A stretch of DNA of 51,183 bases from Bacteroidales bacterium (lineage in GTDB: Bacteria; Bacteroidota; Bacteroidia; Bacteroidales; UBA932), in the NCBI GenBank assembly GCA_017443845.1, contig JAFSXX010000053.1, positions 1 through 51,183 of the forward strand, written 5' to 3'. The translations under genes were made by a program, and so were the position numbers. Of this stretch, positions 17,432 through 26,173 are shown piece after piece (positions within the stretch are counted from its first letter, which is position 1; the number at the start of each line of letters is the position of its first letter). The notes under the pieces were generated by a model, which saw only the letters and a program-made list of their open reading frames with translations, was not told the origin of the DNA and searched no databases.

Positions 17432-19678
17432 TCAGAGTTTAGCGGAGAGTTTGACCACGGATGCCTTCCTGACCTTGAAGGACGCGCTCTGGCGGATATC
17501 CTCCACCGAAGCGGCGAACTGCGCGGTATATTGGCCCGCATCGGTCACCCAGGCATTGAGAGCCTCGTCGAAGGAAGCCAGGCCGTATGTATCGAAGCTG
17601 ATGGTGACAGTCTGCGATTCGCCCGGAGCGAGCTCGCGGGTCTTGGCGAAGCCCTTCAGCTCGCGCAGGGGCTTCTCCATTGTTCCCTTGGGAGCGGAGA
17701 CGTAGAGCTGCACCACCTCCTTTCCGGGAACCGAACCGGTATTGGTTACGGTAACGGATGCCGTGAAAGCGCCCTTCTTCCCTGCCTTGACCACAGGATC
17801 CGAATAGCTGAAGGTGGTATATGAGAGGCCGTATCCGAAGGGGAAGGAGACCGGAACCCCGAAGGTCGCAAAGTGGCGGTAACCCACCCAGATGCCCTCT
17901 TCGTACTCGGTGAAGCCCTCATTGCGTTTGTTGGGATCGAAAGAGTCGCGGACGGGTCCCTTCTTCCAGCTGTTGCCCTCGAAATTGGAAGGGAAGTTCT
18001 TTGAGGAGGGAATATCATTGTATGCCACCGGCCAGGTCATCGGAAGACGGCCCGAAGGGTTGCAGCGTCCGGTGAGGATATCCACGACGGTATGTCCGGC
18101 CTCGACGCCCGGCTGCCAGGGAAGCAGGATTGCGTCTGCCATATCCTTCCAGGATACGGTCTCGATGACGCCGCCGGTATTGAGGAGCACTATGACCTTC
18201 TTGCCGGCCTTGTGGAAGGCCTCGGAGACGTTGGTCAGCGACGCACGCTCATTGTCTGTGAGGTAGAAGTCGCCCTTGATCTCGCGGCGGTCAACGAACT
18301 CGCCGGCGCTGCGGCGGATGGTGAATATCGCTATATCGCAGTCCGCTGCCCGCAGTTTGGCGAGCTTCTCTCCTATCTTGAAGTCGATCTTGACTCCGTC
18401 ATAGACGGCTGCAAGGTCTTCGTGGACCCTGAAGCCCTCTTCGACCAGGGCGTCGTAGACATTGACGATTCCGGTGGTATGGACGTTTCCGGAACCGGTG
18501 CCGCCCTGATAAATCTTATAGGAGCCGAATCCGAAGAGCGCCACCTTGGCATTTTTGTCGCGCAGGGGGAGTACGCCGCCCTCGTTCTTGAGGAGCACCG
18601 CTCCCTCGTCGGCGGCACGCCTCACGAGTTTGGCGTGGGCTGCCAGGTCGGGGGCGTTGGAGTATTTATATCCCTTGAAGGTAGGGGTCCTGAAAAGGAT
18701 GCGGAGCATGCGGGTGACCGCAAGATCGACATCGGCCATCGTGAGGGTGCCGTTTTTCACGGCTTCCTCGATCTGCTCCACCTGGACCTCGAGGCCGGGC
18801 ATCAGCTGCTCGTTTCCGGCCTTTATCTGAGCCGCGGTATTCCTCGGAAAATCGGTCCAGTCGGTCATCACGAAGCCGTCGAAGCCCCACTCGTCGCGGA
18901 GCACTTCAGTCAGCAGGGCGTGATGCTCGGACGCCGTCACCCCGTTGATCTGATTATATGCCGACATTATAGTCCAGGGCCTGGCCTCCTTGACGGCGAT
19001 CTCGAAGCCTTTGAGATATATCTCGCGGACAGCCCTCTGGCTCACCCTGGCGTCGTTCTCCCTGCGGAAAGTCTCCTGGCTGTTGACGGCGAAATGCTTG
19101 AGCGAGGTGCCGACTCCCTGCGACTGGACGCCCTGGATGGCGGCCGCGGCGACCTTCCCGGCCAGGAAAGGATCCTCGGAGTAATACTCGAAGTTGCGGC
19201 CGCAGAGCGGGTTGCGGTGGATATTGATAGCCGGGGCCAGAAGTATGTCGTTGCCATATTCGAGCACCTCGTTGCCCATCGCCTCGCCCACCTCGCGGAC
19301 AATGTCGGTATTCCAGGTGCTGGCCATCATCGTCGCGATAGGGAATGCTGTGCAGTAGAAAGTCTTGTCCGTCCCCTTCCTGGTCGGGTTGATGCGCACG
19401 CCCTGGGGCCCGTCGGTATAATATGCGTAGGGAATGCCCAGGCGGGAGATTTCGGCCGAGCCGCCGGCTGCGCCGGGCACCGCCTTGCGGGTGGTCCCGT
19501 CGGGATTCCTGCCATACGAATAGACGCCCACCAGAAGGGTCGCCTTCTCGTGGAGGGTCATAGCTTTCACCACATCTTCTACCTTGGAATCGGTCACCGC
19601 AGGACGGGACTGGGCACCTGCGGGAATAAACACCTGCGCGCAGAGGGCTGCCAGCAGGAGAGAACAAATCCGTTTCAT
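17432..19678 (-). CDS. bglX: Glycoside hydrolase family 3 beta-glucosidase, exported
   Basis: 748 residues from the ATG; an upstream in-frame TTG (19699) would add 7 residues before a clear signal peptide (MKRICSLLLAALCAQ, ending near AGAQS). The GH3 barrel is followed by the second alpha/beta domain and a fibronectin-III-like C-terminal domain (VTVTNTGSVPGKEVVQLYV). The likely nucleophile is Asp273 in GFVMTDW. Typical length and domain order of periplasmic BglX-like enzymes, which release glucose or other sugars from beta-linked oligosaccharides. First gene of an operon with the GlpT-like transporter. Specificity within GH3 is not decided by sequence. Confidence 0.92.
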   Translation of the reverse strand: MKRICSLLLAALCAQVFIPAGAQSRPAVTDSKVEDVVKAMTLHEKATLLVGVYSYGRNPDGTTRKAVPGAAGGSAEISRLGIPYAYYTDGPQGVRINPTRKGTDKTFYCTAFPIATMMASTWNTDIVREVGEAMGNEVLEYGNDILLAPAINIHRNPLCGRNFEYYSEDPFLAGKVAAAAIQGVQSQGVGTSLKHFAVNSQETFRRENDARVSQRAVREIYLKGFEIAVKEARPWTIMSAYNQINGVTASEHHALLTEVLRDEWGFDGFVMTDWTDFPRNTAAQIKAGNEQLMPGLEVQVEQIEEAVKNGTLTMADVDLAVTRMLRILFRTPTFKGYKYSNAPDLAAHAKLVRRAADEGAVLLKNEGGVLPLRDKNAKVALFGFGSYKIYQGGTGSGNVHTTGIVNVYDALVEEGFRVHEDLAAVYDGVKIDFKIGEKLAKLRAADCDIAIFTIRRSAGEFVDRREIKGDFYLTDNERASLTNVSEAFHKAGKKVIVLLNTGGVIETVSWKDMADAILLPWQPGVEAGHTVVDILTGRCNPSGRLPMTWPVAYNDIPSSKNFPSNFEGNSWKKGPVRDSFDPNKRNEGFTEYEEGIWVGYRHFATFGVPVSFPFGYGLSYTTFSYSDPVVKAGKKGAFTASVTVTNTGSVPGKEVVQLYVSAPKGTMEKPLRELKGFAKTRELAPGESQTVTISFDTYGLASFDEALNAWVTDAGQYTAQFAASVEDIRQSASFKVRKASVVKLSAKL

Positions 19679-19711
19679 GCGTCTAGTTTTTGGTTTCAAT
19701 GGCTAAAGTTA

Positions 19712-19719
19712 CAAAAATA
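19712..19719 (-). promoter_or_regulatory. -7 box for the GH3-glpT operon
   Basis: TATTTTTG on the minus strand fits TAnnTTTG and lies 33 bases before the GH3 start codon. It is divergent from the box at 19725. Confidence 0.55.
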
Positions 19720-19724
19720 TATGT

Positions 19725-19732
19725 TATATTTG
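19725..19732 (+). promoter_or_regulatory. -7 box for the C1B peptidase genes
   Basis: TATATTTG lies 32 bases before the first C1B peptidase start. No good TTTG partner was seen near -33. Confidence 0.6.
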
Positions 19733-19764
19733 CGGATACTGAACAATATCATCCTTAAATCAAT

Positions 19765-20961
19765 ATGAAAAGAGTACTTCTCCTCGCTGCTGCAGGTCTG
19801 ATGACCTTCACGGCATTCGCACAGCCCAAGGAAGAGAAAGACGGCTTCCAGTTCACCACCGTCAAGGCTAACCCTATCACCTCTGTGAAGAACCAGGCAA
19901 GTTCCGGTACCTGCTGGTGCTTCTCGGGCATCTCCCTCGCTGAGTCCGAGGCTATCCGTCTCGGCACCGCAACCCCTGAGACCATCGACCTCGCCGAGAT
20001 GTTCGTAGTAGGCAACACCTACATCGACAGGGCGGTCAAGTATGTCCGCACCGACGGCCACGTAAGCTACGGCCAGGGCAGTTCCTGCAAGGATGTCTTC
20101 TACTCGATGAAAGATCACGGCATCGTCCCCAACAGCGAGATGCCGGGCCTCAACTACGGCACCGAGAACCACAAGCACGCTGAGCTCGCAGCTGTCTGCA
20201 AGGGTTTCGTACAGGCTATCGCCACCAACCCCAACAAGACCCTCTCCCCCGCTTGGAAAAACGCCCTCAAGGGCATCGTCGAGGCCTATCTTGGCAAGTT
20301 CCCCGAGACCTTCACGGTAAACGGCAAGGAGTACACTCCGAAGAGCTACTTCGAGTCCCTCAAACTCAATCCCGACGACTATCTGGATTTCACCTCCTGG
20401 ACTCATATCCCCTACTACGAGCAGTCTCCCGTCGAGGTTGGCGACAACTGGCGCTGGGAATACGCATACAATGTACCTCTCGATGATATGATCAAGATCT
20501 TCGACTACGCCATCGACAAGGGTTACACCATCGCCTGGGGCGCAGACGTCAGCGAGCAGGGCTTCACCCGCAACGGCATCGCCATCGTTCCCGATCCCGA
20601 GGTGATCACCAAGGCAAAGGAGAAGGGCAGCGACGAGGCACGCTGGCTCGGCGTAACCTCCACCACCGCCAAGTTCGAGGTCAAGGGTCCCGTCAAGGAG
20701 ATGGAAATCACTCCCGAGAACCGCCAGAAAGGTTACGAGGAGAAGACCACTACCGACGACCACGGAATGCACATCTTCGGTATCGCAAAGGACCAGAACG
20801 GCAACAAGTATTATATGGTCAAGAACTCCTGGGGCGACAGCAGCAAGTACAAAGGCATCTGGTATGTCTCCGAGGCCTATGTCAAGTACAAGACAATGGA
20901 CTTCCTGATCCACAAGGACGCTCTCCCCAAGGATATCAAGAAAAAATGCGATATCAAGTAA
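19765..20961 (+). CDS. Secreted C1B cysteine peptidase (bleomycin hydrolase / PepC-like)
   Basis: 398 residues with a signal peptide ending near AFA-QPKEE. Catalytic parts of the C1B family are all present: Gln44 (KNQASSG), Cys50 in GTCWCFSG, His336 in HGMHIFG and Asn354 in VKNSWG. Family enzymes are usually cytoplasmic aminopeptidases that form hexamers; here the protein is exported and about 50-60 residues shorter than PepC. The C-terminal IKKKCDIK differs from the self-processing tail of PepC. It starts a probable operon with the next peptidase and pssA. Codon use is strongly biased to C-ending codons, which suggests high expression. Confidence 0.92.
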   Translation: MKRVLLLAAAGLMTFTAFAQPKEEKDGFQFTTVKANPITSVKNQASSGTCWCFSGISLAESEAIRLGTATPETIDLAEMFVVGNTYIDRAVKYVRTDGHVSYGQGSSCKDVFYSMKDHGIVPNSEMPGLNYGTENHKHAELAAVCKGFVQAIATNPNKTLSPAWKNALKGIVEAYLGKFPETFTVNGKEYTPKSYFESLKLNPDDYLDFTSWTHIPYYEQSPVEVGDNWRWEYAYNVPLDDMIKIFDYAIDKGYTIAWGADVSEQGFTRNGIAIVPDPEVITKAKEKGSDEARWLGVTSTTAKFEVKGPVKEMEITPENRQKGYEEKTTTDDHGMHIFGIAKDQNGNKYYMVKNSWGDSSKYKGIWYVSEAYVKYKTMDFLIHKDALPKDIKKKCDIK

Positions 20962-20969
20962 TCTGAAAG

Positions 20970-22097
20970 ATGAAACGATACTTCACTATAATGGCAGCAG
21001 TGCTCTTGAGCACTGCTGTCTTTGCTCAGAAGAACGTCCCCTACAAGCTCACGCCGGTGGCGGGCAACATCTCCACCCCCACCAGGTACCAGGGTCGCAC
21101 CGGCACCTGCTGGTGCCACGCAGGAATCTCGTTCCTCGAGTCGGAGCTTATCCGCCGCGGCAAGGGAGAGTATGACCTCTCCGAGATGTTCCTCGTGCGG
21201 CGGAACTATATTAACCGATTCTTCAGCAACCACATGCTCCACGGCAACGGCAATCTCGGCCAGGGAGGACATCCCCACCAGGTCATGAGGCTCGTCGCCT
21301 GGTACGGAGCCGTTCCCGAGAGCGTTTACAGCGGACTGCCCGCAGGCAGCACAGGGCACGACCAGAAGGCAATGAACAACAAGATCAAGGAGATGGGCGC
21401 AAAAGTCGCCCAAGCCAGGGCCTACACCGACGCCGACCGCGCGGAACTCTCCGCCCTTCTGGATGCCAATCTCGGCCCAGTTCCCGAGAAATTCATGTGG
21501 GAAGGCAAAGAGTACACTCCCAAGAGTTTTGCCGAGCATATCGGCCTTACCGAGAAGTATCTCGACGAAATCGTCAACTTCACAAGTTTCTCGCATTACC
21601 CTTTTTACCGTCCTTTCAGCCTTGAGGTCAAGGACAACTGGGACGGAGGACAGTATATGAACGTGCCCCTTGACGAGTTCACGGCCATCATCGACTACGC
21701 CCTCCGCCAAGGCTACACCGTAATCTGGAGCGGTGACACGAACGCCGGCTTCAACCGCAGCCACGAGATGGCGATCAATCCCCTTCCGGAGTATTTCGAC
21801 GAGGCCATGAAGTTCGAGAAGATCTATCCGGAAATCGAAGTCACCCAGGAAAACCGTCAGAAGGACTACGAGACCTTCCGCACCGTCGATCAGCACTCGA
21901 TGCATATCGTCGGCATCTGCCAGGACCAGAACGGCAACATCTTCTACAAGGTCAAGGAGTCTGCCTTCAAGAAGGGAAGCGACAACGGAGGATTCATGTA
22001 TATGTCGCGCAGTTTCGTGACGATGCGCGGTCTCTCGATCATGGTCCACAAAAAGGGAGTCCCCAAGGATATCCGCAAGAAATGCGGCATAAAGTAG
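20970..22097 (+). CDS. Secreted C1B peptidase paralogue lacking the catalytic Asn
   Basis: 375 residues with a signal peptide ending near VFA-QKNVP. It is homologous along its whole length to the gene 8 bases upstream, and both end in KKC(D/G)IK. Gln (in RYQGRTG), Cys47 (GTCWCHAG) and His312 (HSMHIVG) are kept. The VKNSWG motif has become VKESAF, with Glu330 at the Asn position, and the Trp-Gly is lost. In papain-like enzymes this Asn orients the catalytic His, and its loss lowers but need not abolish activity. It may be a weakened enzyme, one with changed chemistry, or a regulatory partner of the first copy. Confidence 0.88.
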   Translation: MKRYFTIMAAVLLSTAVFAQKNVPYKLTPVAGNISTPTRYQGRTGTCWCHAGISFLESELIRRGKGEYDLSEMFLVRRNYINRFFSNHMLHGNGNLGQGGHPHQVMRLVAWYGAVPESVYSGLPAGSTGHDQKAMNNKIKEMGAKVAQARAYTDADRAELSALLDANLGPVPEKFMWEGKEYTPKSFAEHIGLTEKYLDEIVNFTSFSHYPFYRPFSLEVKDNWDGGQYMNVPLDEFTAIIDYALRQGYTVIWSGDTNAGFNRSHEMAINPLPEYFDEAMKFEKIYPEIEVTQENRQKDYETFRTVDQHSMHIVGICQDQNGNIFYKVKESAFKKGSDNGGFMYMSRSFVTMRGLSIMVHKKGVPKDIRKKCGIK

Positions 22098-22098
22098 G

Positions 22099-22857
22099 AT
22101 GAAAAAGATTATCCCCGACCTCGTCACCCTGATGAACCTGGTATGCGGCACCTGCGCCTGCATCCTGGCCCTCTGGGGGGAATATTATCCGGCATTCATA
22201 TTCATCATCGGAGCGGCCTGCTTCGATTTCCTCGATGGATTCTGCGCCAGGCTCCTGGGCTCCTCTTCGGAACTGGGCAAGCAACTCGACTCGCTGTGCG
22301 ATATGGTGAGTTTCGGCCTCGCCCCCGCCCTGATGGCCTTCAACTGGATGATGCACTCCCCCGCGCGGATTCCCGCCCTCGCCTACTTCGCATTCGTATT
22401 CGTCTGCTGCGCGGCCCTGAGGCTTGCCAGGTTCAATATCGACAGCAGTCAGATCCACGATTTCAAAGGGCTTGCGGTACCCGCGGCGGCGATGGTTATG
22501 GCGCCCATGCTGGCCTTCGGCCAGGTCTGCGCTGAACAAGGCTTCAGCAGCATCCTGCTGCCCCTTCTGAATTCGAGCTGGTTTCTGCCGGCGCTTTCGG
22601 TACTTCTGGGGCTCCTGATGGTATCCCGCATCCCGATGTTCTCGCTCAAAGGCAAGAGGCTCTCCTTCAAGGATTACCCCAGGGAGTCGGTACATTTCCT
22701 GTCGGTGATTCTTTTGGCCGCGCCGCTTGCAATCGCCAAAGGCGCGCTTCTGAAAGTGCACTTCATCTACTCCACCCTTCCCCTGCTGATACTCTTCGCT
22801 ATGGTGCTGTATGTGCTGGTGAATCTGGTGGCTATCGGACGGCGGAATGAGGCTTGA
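22099..22857 (+). CDS. pssA: CDP-diacylglycerol-serine O-phosphatidyltransferase
   Basis: 252 residues, multi-pass membrane protein. The CDP-alcohol phosphatidyltransferase motif D-G-x2-A-R-x8-G-x3-D-x3-D is complete (DGFCAR through QLDSLCDMVSFG). It makes phosphatidylserine, the precursor of phosphatidylethanolamine, in the inner membrane. The ATG follows the previous stop with one base between, so it is co-transcribed with the peptidase genes, although no functional link is obvious. Confidence 0.92.
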   Translation: MKKIIPDLVTLMNLVCGTCACILALWGEYYPAFIFIIGAACFDFLDGFCARLLGSSSELGKQLDSLCDMVSFGLAPALMAFNWMMHSPARIPALAYFAFVFVCCAALRLARFNIDSSQIHDFKGLAVPAAAMVMAPMLAFGQVCAEQGFSSILLPLLNSSWFLPALSVLLGLLMVSRIPMFSLKGKRLSFKDYPRESVHFLSVILLAAPLAIAKGALLKVHFIYSTLPLLILFAMVLYVLVNLVAIGRRNEA

Positions 22858-22893
22858 AGCGTGGAGGCTTTCTGACTGATAATCAGTTCAATT

Positions 22894-22933
22894 ATGAAAA
22901 CAACCTCTCGTTTTTGCGAGGGGTTGTTTTCAT
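22894..22933. terminator. Bidirectional terminator between pssA and dciA
   Basis: A 17-bp stem (ATGAAAACAACCTCTCG / CGAGGGGTTGTTTTCAT, one wobble pair) with loop TTTTTG separates converging genes. Confidence 0.8.
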
Positions 22934-22969
22934 CATCAAACTGGCAGACAGCCGTTTAAGCTCCACGGC

Positions 22970-23287
22970 CTATGCGATTATTATCTTCTTAACCGTCTCT
23001 TCGCCAAGCAAAATGTTGACTTTGCGGCGGATGGGCTCCAACTGGAAGCGGAGCTGGGTACGGACGATGGAGGATGCCATAGTGCAGGTAAGGACTCCGT
23101 CGCGGAAGAATTTGCGGGAGGTAAGGGCCCCGGCCTGGAGGGCGCTCATCGAGGGGGCCGCCATATCGCGGATTACGCTTTCCCAGGCGTCGAAGACGTG
23201 AACGCGCTGCAGCCCCTCATCGAGATGGTTCTCCTCGATGAAGTCGGGCAGCAGTTCGGATATCGATTTGGTATTCTCGCGTTTCAT
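22970..23287 (-). CDS. dciA: DUF721 / DciA-like protein
   Basis: 105 residues. The length, the WE(S)VI motif near residue 35, the hydrophobic strand TCTMASSIVRTQL and the position next to recF match the DUF721 family. DciA members load the replicative helicase in bacteria that lack DnaC. Its start overlaps the recF stop by 4 bases (ATGA), so the two are translated together. The symbol follows family logic; activity in this organism is inferred. Confidence 0.8.
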   Translation of the reverse strand: MKRENTKSISELLPDFIEENHLDEGLQRVHVFDAWESVIRDMAAPSMSALQAGALTSRKFFRDGVLTCTMASSIVRTQLRFQLEPIRRKVNILLGEETVKKIIIA

Positions 23288-24387
23288 ATCAGTTGTCCCT
23301 CCCTTGCATAGACTCCGTTCTCGACGGTGAAGTTGGCGCAGTCGGCGCTGAAGGCCTCGACGATTCCCGATACGCGGACCTTATTGCTGTCGCTCAGGAA
23401 TATCTGGCCGAATTCGCTGGTGGCCACTATCGAGATGAGGTTCCCCACCCTCGCCATATCGAGTTTGTCGAATACATCGTCCAGCAGGAGTATCGGCTTG
23501 AGGCCATAGACATCCTGCATGAAGCGCATCTGGGCCAGTTTGAGGGCCAGCAGGAAACTCTTCTGCTGCCCTTGGGAGCCGCATTTGCGCAGCGGATGGC
23601 CGTCGAGGCTGAAGAGTATGTCGTCGCGCTGGATTCCCGCCAGGGTATAGCCCAGTACGCGGTCCTTCTCGGCATTGCGTTCCATCAGTTCATAGAAGCC
23701 GGCCTCGTCGAGGTTCGACCGGAAGTCGATGGTTATCTCCTCGCGTCCCCCGGAGAGTTTGGTATAGAACTCCTGCGCTATCGGGAGGAGCTGGGTGCAG
23801 AGCTGCCTGCGCGCCTCATAGACATACTGGGCGTGGGGTTCCATCTGCTCGGTTATGGTATCAAGCAGGACCTCCTGCGGGAAGCCGTCCTTGAGGATCT
23901 TGTTGCGCCTCAGCAGGTATTGGGTGTAGGTCTGGATATGGCGCAGGTAGTTGCGGTCGGTCTGCGAGAGGATGAAGTTCATATACTTGCGCCTCTCGTC
24001 GCCGGAGTCGTTTATCAGCGATGAGTCCGACGGGGAGACCATCACGATGGGCAGCAGGCCGATATGGTCGGAGAAGCGCTCGTAGGCCTTCCCTCCCCTT
24101 GTCACCGTCTTGCCGTTGCGGCGGATGGAGACGGCGACGCGCTCGTGGGTGCCGTCGTCCATAGCGTACAGTCCGCTTGCGATGGCCTCCTCGGTGCCGT
24201 AACGGAAGATGTACTGGTCGGACGAGGAGAAGTAGCTCTTGGTCATCGACAGGTAATAGACCGCGTCGAGCAGGTTGGTCTTGCCCGCCCCGTTGCTGCC
24301 GGTTATGCAGTTTATCTTGGGCGAGAAAGCCAGCGAAGCGTCGGCTATGTTCTTGAAGTCGCGGAGTGTTATCTTTTCGAGGTACAT
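23284..24387 (-). CDS. recF: DNA replication and repair protein RecF
   Basis: 367 residues from the ATG at 24387, which gives the standard N-terminus MYLEKITLRDFKN; a longer frame to 24441 is unlikely. Walker A is GSNGAGKTN, the signature-like region is CGSQGQQKSFLLALKLAQ and Walker B is ILLLDDVFDKLD. RecF binds gapped DNA and helps load RecA. It is the first gene of a two-gene unit with dciA. Confidence 0.95.
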   Translation of the reverse strand: MYLEKITLRDFKNIADASLAFSPKINCITGSNGAGKTNLLDAVYYLSMTKSYFSSSDQYIFRYGTEEAIASGLYAMDDGTHERVAVSIRRNGKTVTRGGKAYERFSDHIGLLPIVMVSPSDSSLINDSGDERRKYMNFILSQTDRNYLRHIQTYTQYLLRRNKILKDGFPQEVLLDTITEQMEPHAQYVYEARRQLCTQLLPIAQEFYTKLSGGREEITIDFRSNLDEAGFYELMERNAEKDRVLGYTLAGIQRDDILFSLDGHPLRKCGSQGQQKSFLLALKLAQMRFMQDVYGLKPILLLDDVFDKLDMARVGNLISIVATSEFGQIFLSDSNKVRVSGIVEAFSADCANFTVENGVYAREGQLI

Positions 24388-24441
24388 CGCATCGTAACTG
24401 TCAGGCAAAATTAACAAAAAATCACACTCCTTCGCAAACAA

Positions 24442-24568
24442 GTATCAGCTGATACCGGGACAGCATATCGCCTTCCGGGGGACGTAGCGTTTCGCATCCT
24501 GCGTCATCCGCTGCGCGGATAACTTGTCTGCTGCAAAGCGAATCCCCCTACTGGCGATACGCTGTCCC
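24442..24568. repeat. Structured palindromic intergenic element upstream of the TPR-yebC operon
   Basis: A perfect 14-bp palindrome GTATCAGCTGATAC (24442-24455) is followed by a pair of 16-base arms, GGGACAGCATATCGCC (24457-24472) and GGCGATACGCTGTCCC (24553-24568), with one mismatch. Smaller nested hairpins lie inside (ATCCG-ctgcg-CGGAT). No coding potential was seen. It may be a REP-like element or a structured RNA. Confidence 0.6.
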
Positions 24569-24645
24569 TGAGGAGACTTCGGGCTGCCGGGATTATTATC
24601 GTTAATAAGATGTTGGTTAAGCATATAGGGGAACGGAGCAAAATG

Positions 24646-24677
24646 TTTGGTGCTAATGCATTTTTGTTGTACTTTTG
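24646..24677 (+). promoter_or_regulatory. Full Bacteroidetes promoter of the TPR-yebC-mmd operon
   Basis: TTTG (24646-24649), 20 bases, then TACTTTTG (24670-24677) matches the TTTG-N19-21-TAnnTTTG consensus exactly. It lies 52 bases before the TPR gene. Confidence 0.8.
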
Positions 24678-24729
24678 CGAGATTGAATAATTATGGAAAA
24701 ACAATAAGAAAATAATACACAAACCTACT

Positions 24730-25398
24730 ATGGCACAGAACAAAAAGGCTCAGGAAGAGCCGCAAGTTGAAACCCAGAACAACAGTTTCGAAGATTTTAT
24801 CAAAAAGTACCAGAATATCATTTTCTGGACCGTCATCGGTATCCTGCTGATAGTTTTCGGCATCATGGCATACCAGAAGTGGATCCTCAACCCCGCCAAG
24901 GAAGAGGCCCGCAGCCAGACATTCGTGGCTGAGCAGCAGTTCCGCAACGGCAACTACGAGCAGGCCCTCAACGGTGACGGCAACAACCTCGGATTCCTCC
25001 AGGTGATTGACCAGTACGGCAAGAAGGCCGGCGAGGCTGTCTATTTCTATGCAGGCATCTGCCAGTACGAACTCGGCAACTATGCCGAGGCCGCAAGCCT
25101 CTTCAAGAAGTACAACGGCAAGGACGATATCCTCAAGGCAAGGGCTCTCTGCTGCACGGGTGACGCTTACGCCAACCTCGGCGACAACAACGCCGCCCTC
25201 TCCTGGTACAAGAAAGCAGCTGCCGCAGGCGAGAACGCCTACCGCGCAGGCTACCTCTTCAAGGCAGGACAGATGTACGAGACCCTCGGCAACGAGGCTG
25301 AGGCGCTCAAGTGCTACAAGGAGATCGAGACCCGCTATCCCCAGTCCATGGAGGCATACGACATCGCCAAGTACATTTCAAGGATCGAAAACAAGTAA
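24730..25398 (+). CDS. Membrane-anchored tetratricopeptide repeat protein
   Basis: 222 residues. A charged N-terminus is followed by one membrane helix (about residues 34-54, IIFWTVIGILLIVFGIMAY), then three to four TPR motifs (for example AVYFYAGICQYELGNYAEAASLF and AGQMYETLGNEAEALKCYKEI). The layout resembles YfgM-type proteins, which act with the Sec or BAM machinery on periplasmic proteins. First gene of the operon, 3 bases before yebC. The exact role is unknown. Confidence 0.85.
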   Translation: MAQNKKAQEEPQVETQNNSFEDFIKKYQNIIFWTVIGILLIVFGIMAYQKWILNPAKEEARSQTFVAEQQFRNGNYEQALNGDGNNLGFLQVIDQYGKKAGEAVYFYAGICQYELGNYAEAASLFKKYNGKDDILKARALCCTGDAYANLGDNNAALSWYKKAAAAGENAYRAGYLFKAGQMYETLGNEAEALKCYKEIETRYPQSMEAYDIAKYISRIENK

Positions 25399-25401
25399 GT
25401 T

Positions 25402-26145
25402 ATGGGAAGAGCATTTGAATTCCGCAAGGAAAGGAAATTCAAACGTTGGGGCCACATGGCCAAGACGTTTACCAAGATAGGCAAGGAAATCACCATCGCA
25501 GTCAAGCAGGGCGGTCCCGACGTGACGGGCAACCCGCGCCTCCGCGCCCTCCTGCAGACCGCACGCGGCGAGAACATGCCGAAGGAGAACATCGAACGCG
25601 CCATCAAGCGCGCCTCCGAGAAGGACCAGGCCGATTACAAGGAGATCGTCTATGAAGGTTACGGCCCCCACGGAGTGGCAATCCTCGTAGAGACGGCTAC
25701 CGACAACACCAACCGCACCGTGGCCAACATCCGCAGCTATTTCACCAAGCACGGCGGCAGCCTCGGCACCTCCGGCAGCGTGGCATTCATGTTCGACCAC
25801 AAGTGCGTCTTCAAACTCAAGAAGACCCCCGATATCGATATGGACGAGCTGGAGCTCGAGCTTATCGACTACGGAGCCGACGAAGTATTCGTGGATGTCA
25901 ACGACGAGGACGAGGACAACCCTCAGGAAGTCGTCAACATCTACGGCGAGTACACTGCCTTCAACCAGATCCAGAAGTACATCGAGGACAAGGGTTACGA
26001 GATGATCTCGGCCGGCTTCGACCGCTTCCCCAACGGCGAGATGAAGCATCTCTCGGCAGAGGAGCGCGTGGATCTCGACAAGCTCCTCGAGAAACTCGAG
26101 GACGACGAGGACGTACAGAACGTCTATCACAATCTTGCAGACTAA
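25402..26145 (+). CDS. yebC: YebC/PmpR family protein
   Basis: 247 residues, the usual length. The conserved N-terminus (FKRWGHMAKTFTKIGKEITIAVKQGG) and MPKENIERAIKRA place it in the YebC/TACO1 family. Members were described as transcription regulators, and more recently as factors that help ribosomes through difficult sequences. The start at MGRAFEF is the usual family start. Confidence 0.93.
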   Translation: MGRAFEFRKERKFKRWGHMAKTFTKIGKEITIAVKQGGPDVTGNPRLRALLQTARGENMPKENIERAIKRASEKDQADYKEIVYEGYGPHGVAILVETATDNTNRTVANIRSYFTKHGGSLGTSGSVAFMFDHKCVFKLKKTPDIDMDELELELIDYGADEVFVDVNDEDEDNPQEVVNIYGEYTAFNQIQKYIEDKGYEMISAGFDRFPNGEMKHLSAEERVDLDKLLEKLEDDEDVQNVYHNLAD

Positions 26146-26173
26146 ACCAAAATCATAAAATCAAAAATCAATC

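Noticed and set aside
18092-19768. 558-residue open frame on the plus strand opposite the GH3 glucosidase
   Set aside because: The opposite strand carries a full GH3 protein with catalytic motifs; this frame has none.
24504-24743. 79-residue minus-strand frame in the recF-TPR gap
   Set aside because: It reads through the consensus promoter and hairpin structure of the gap and matches no family.
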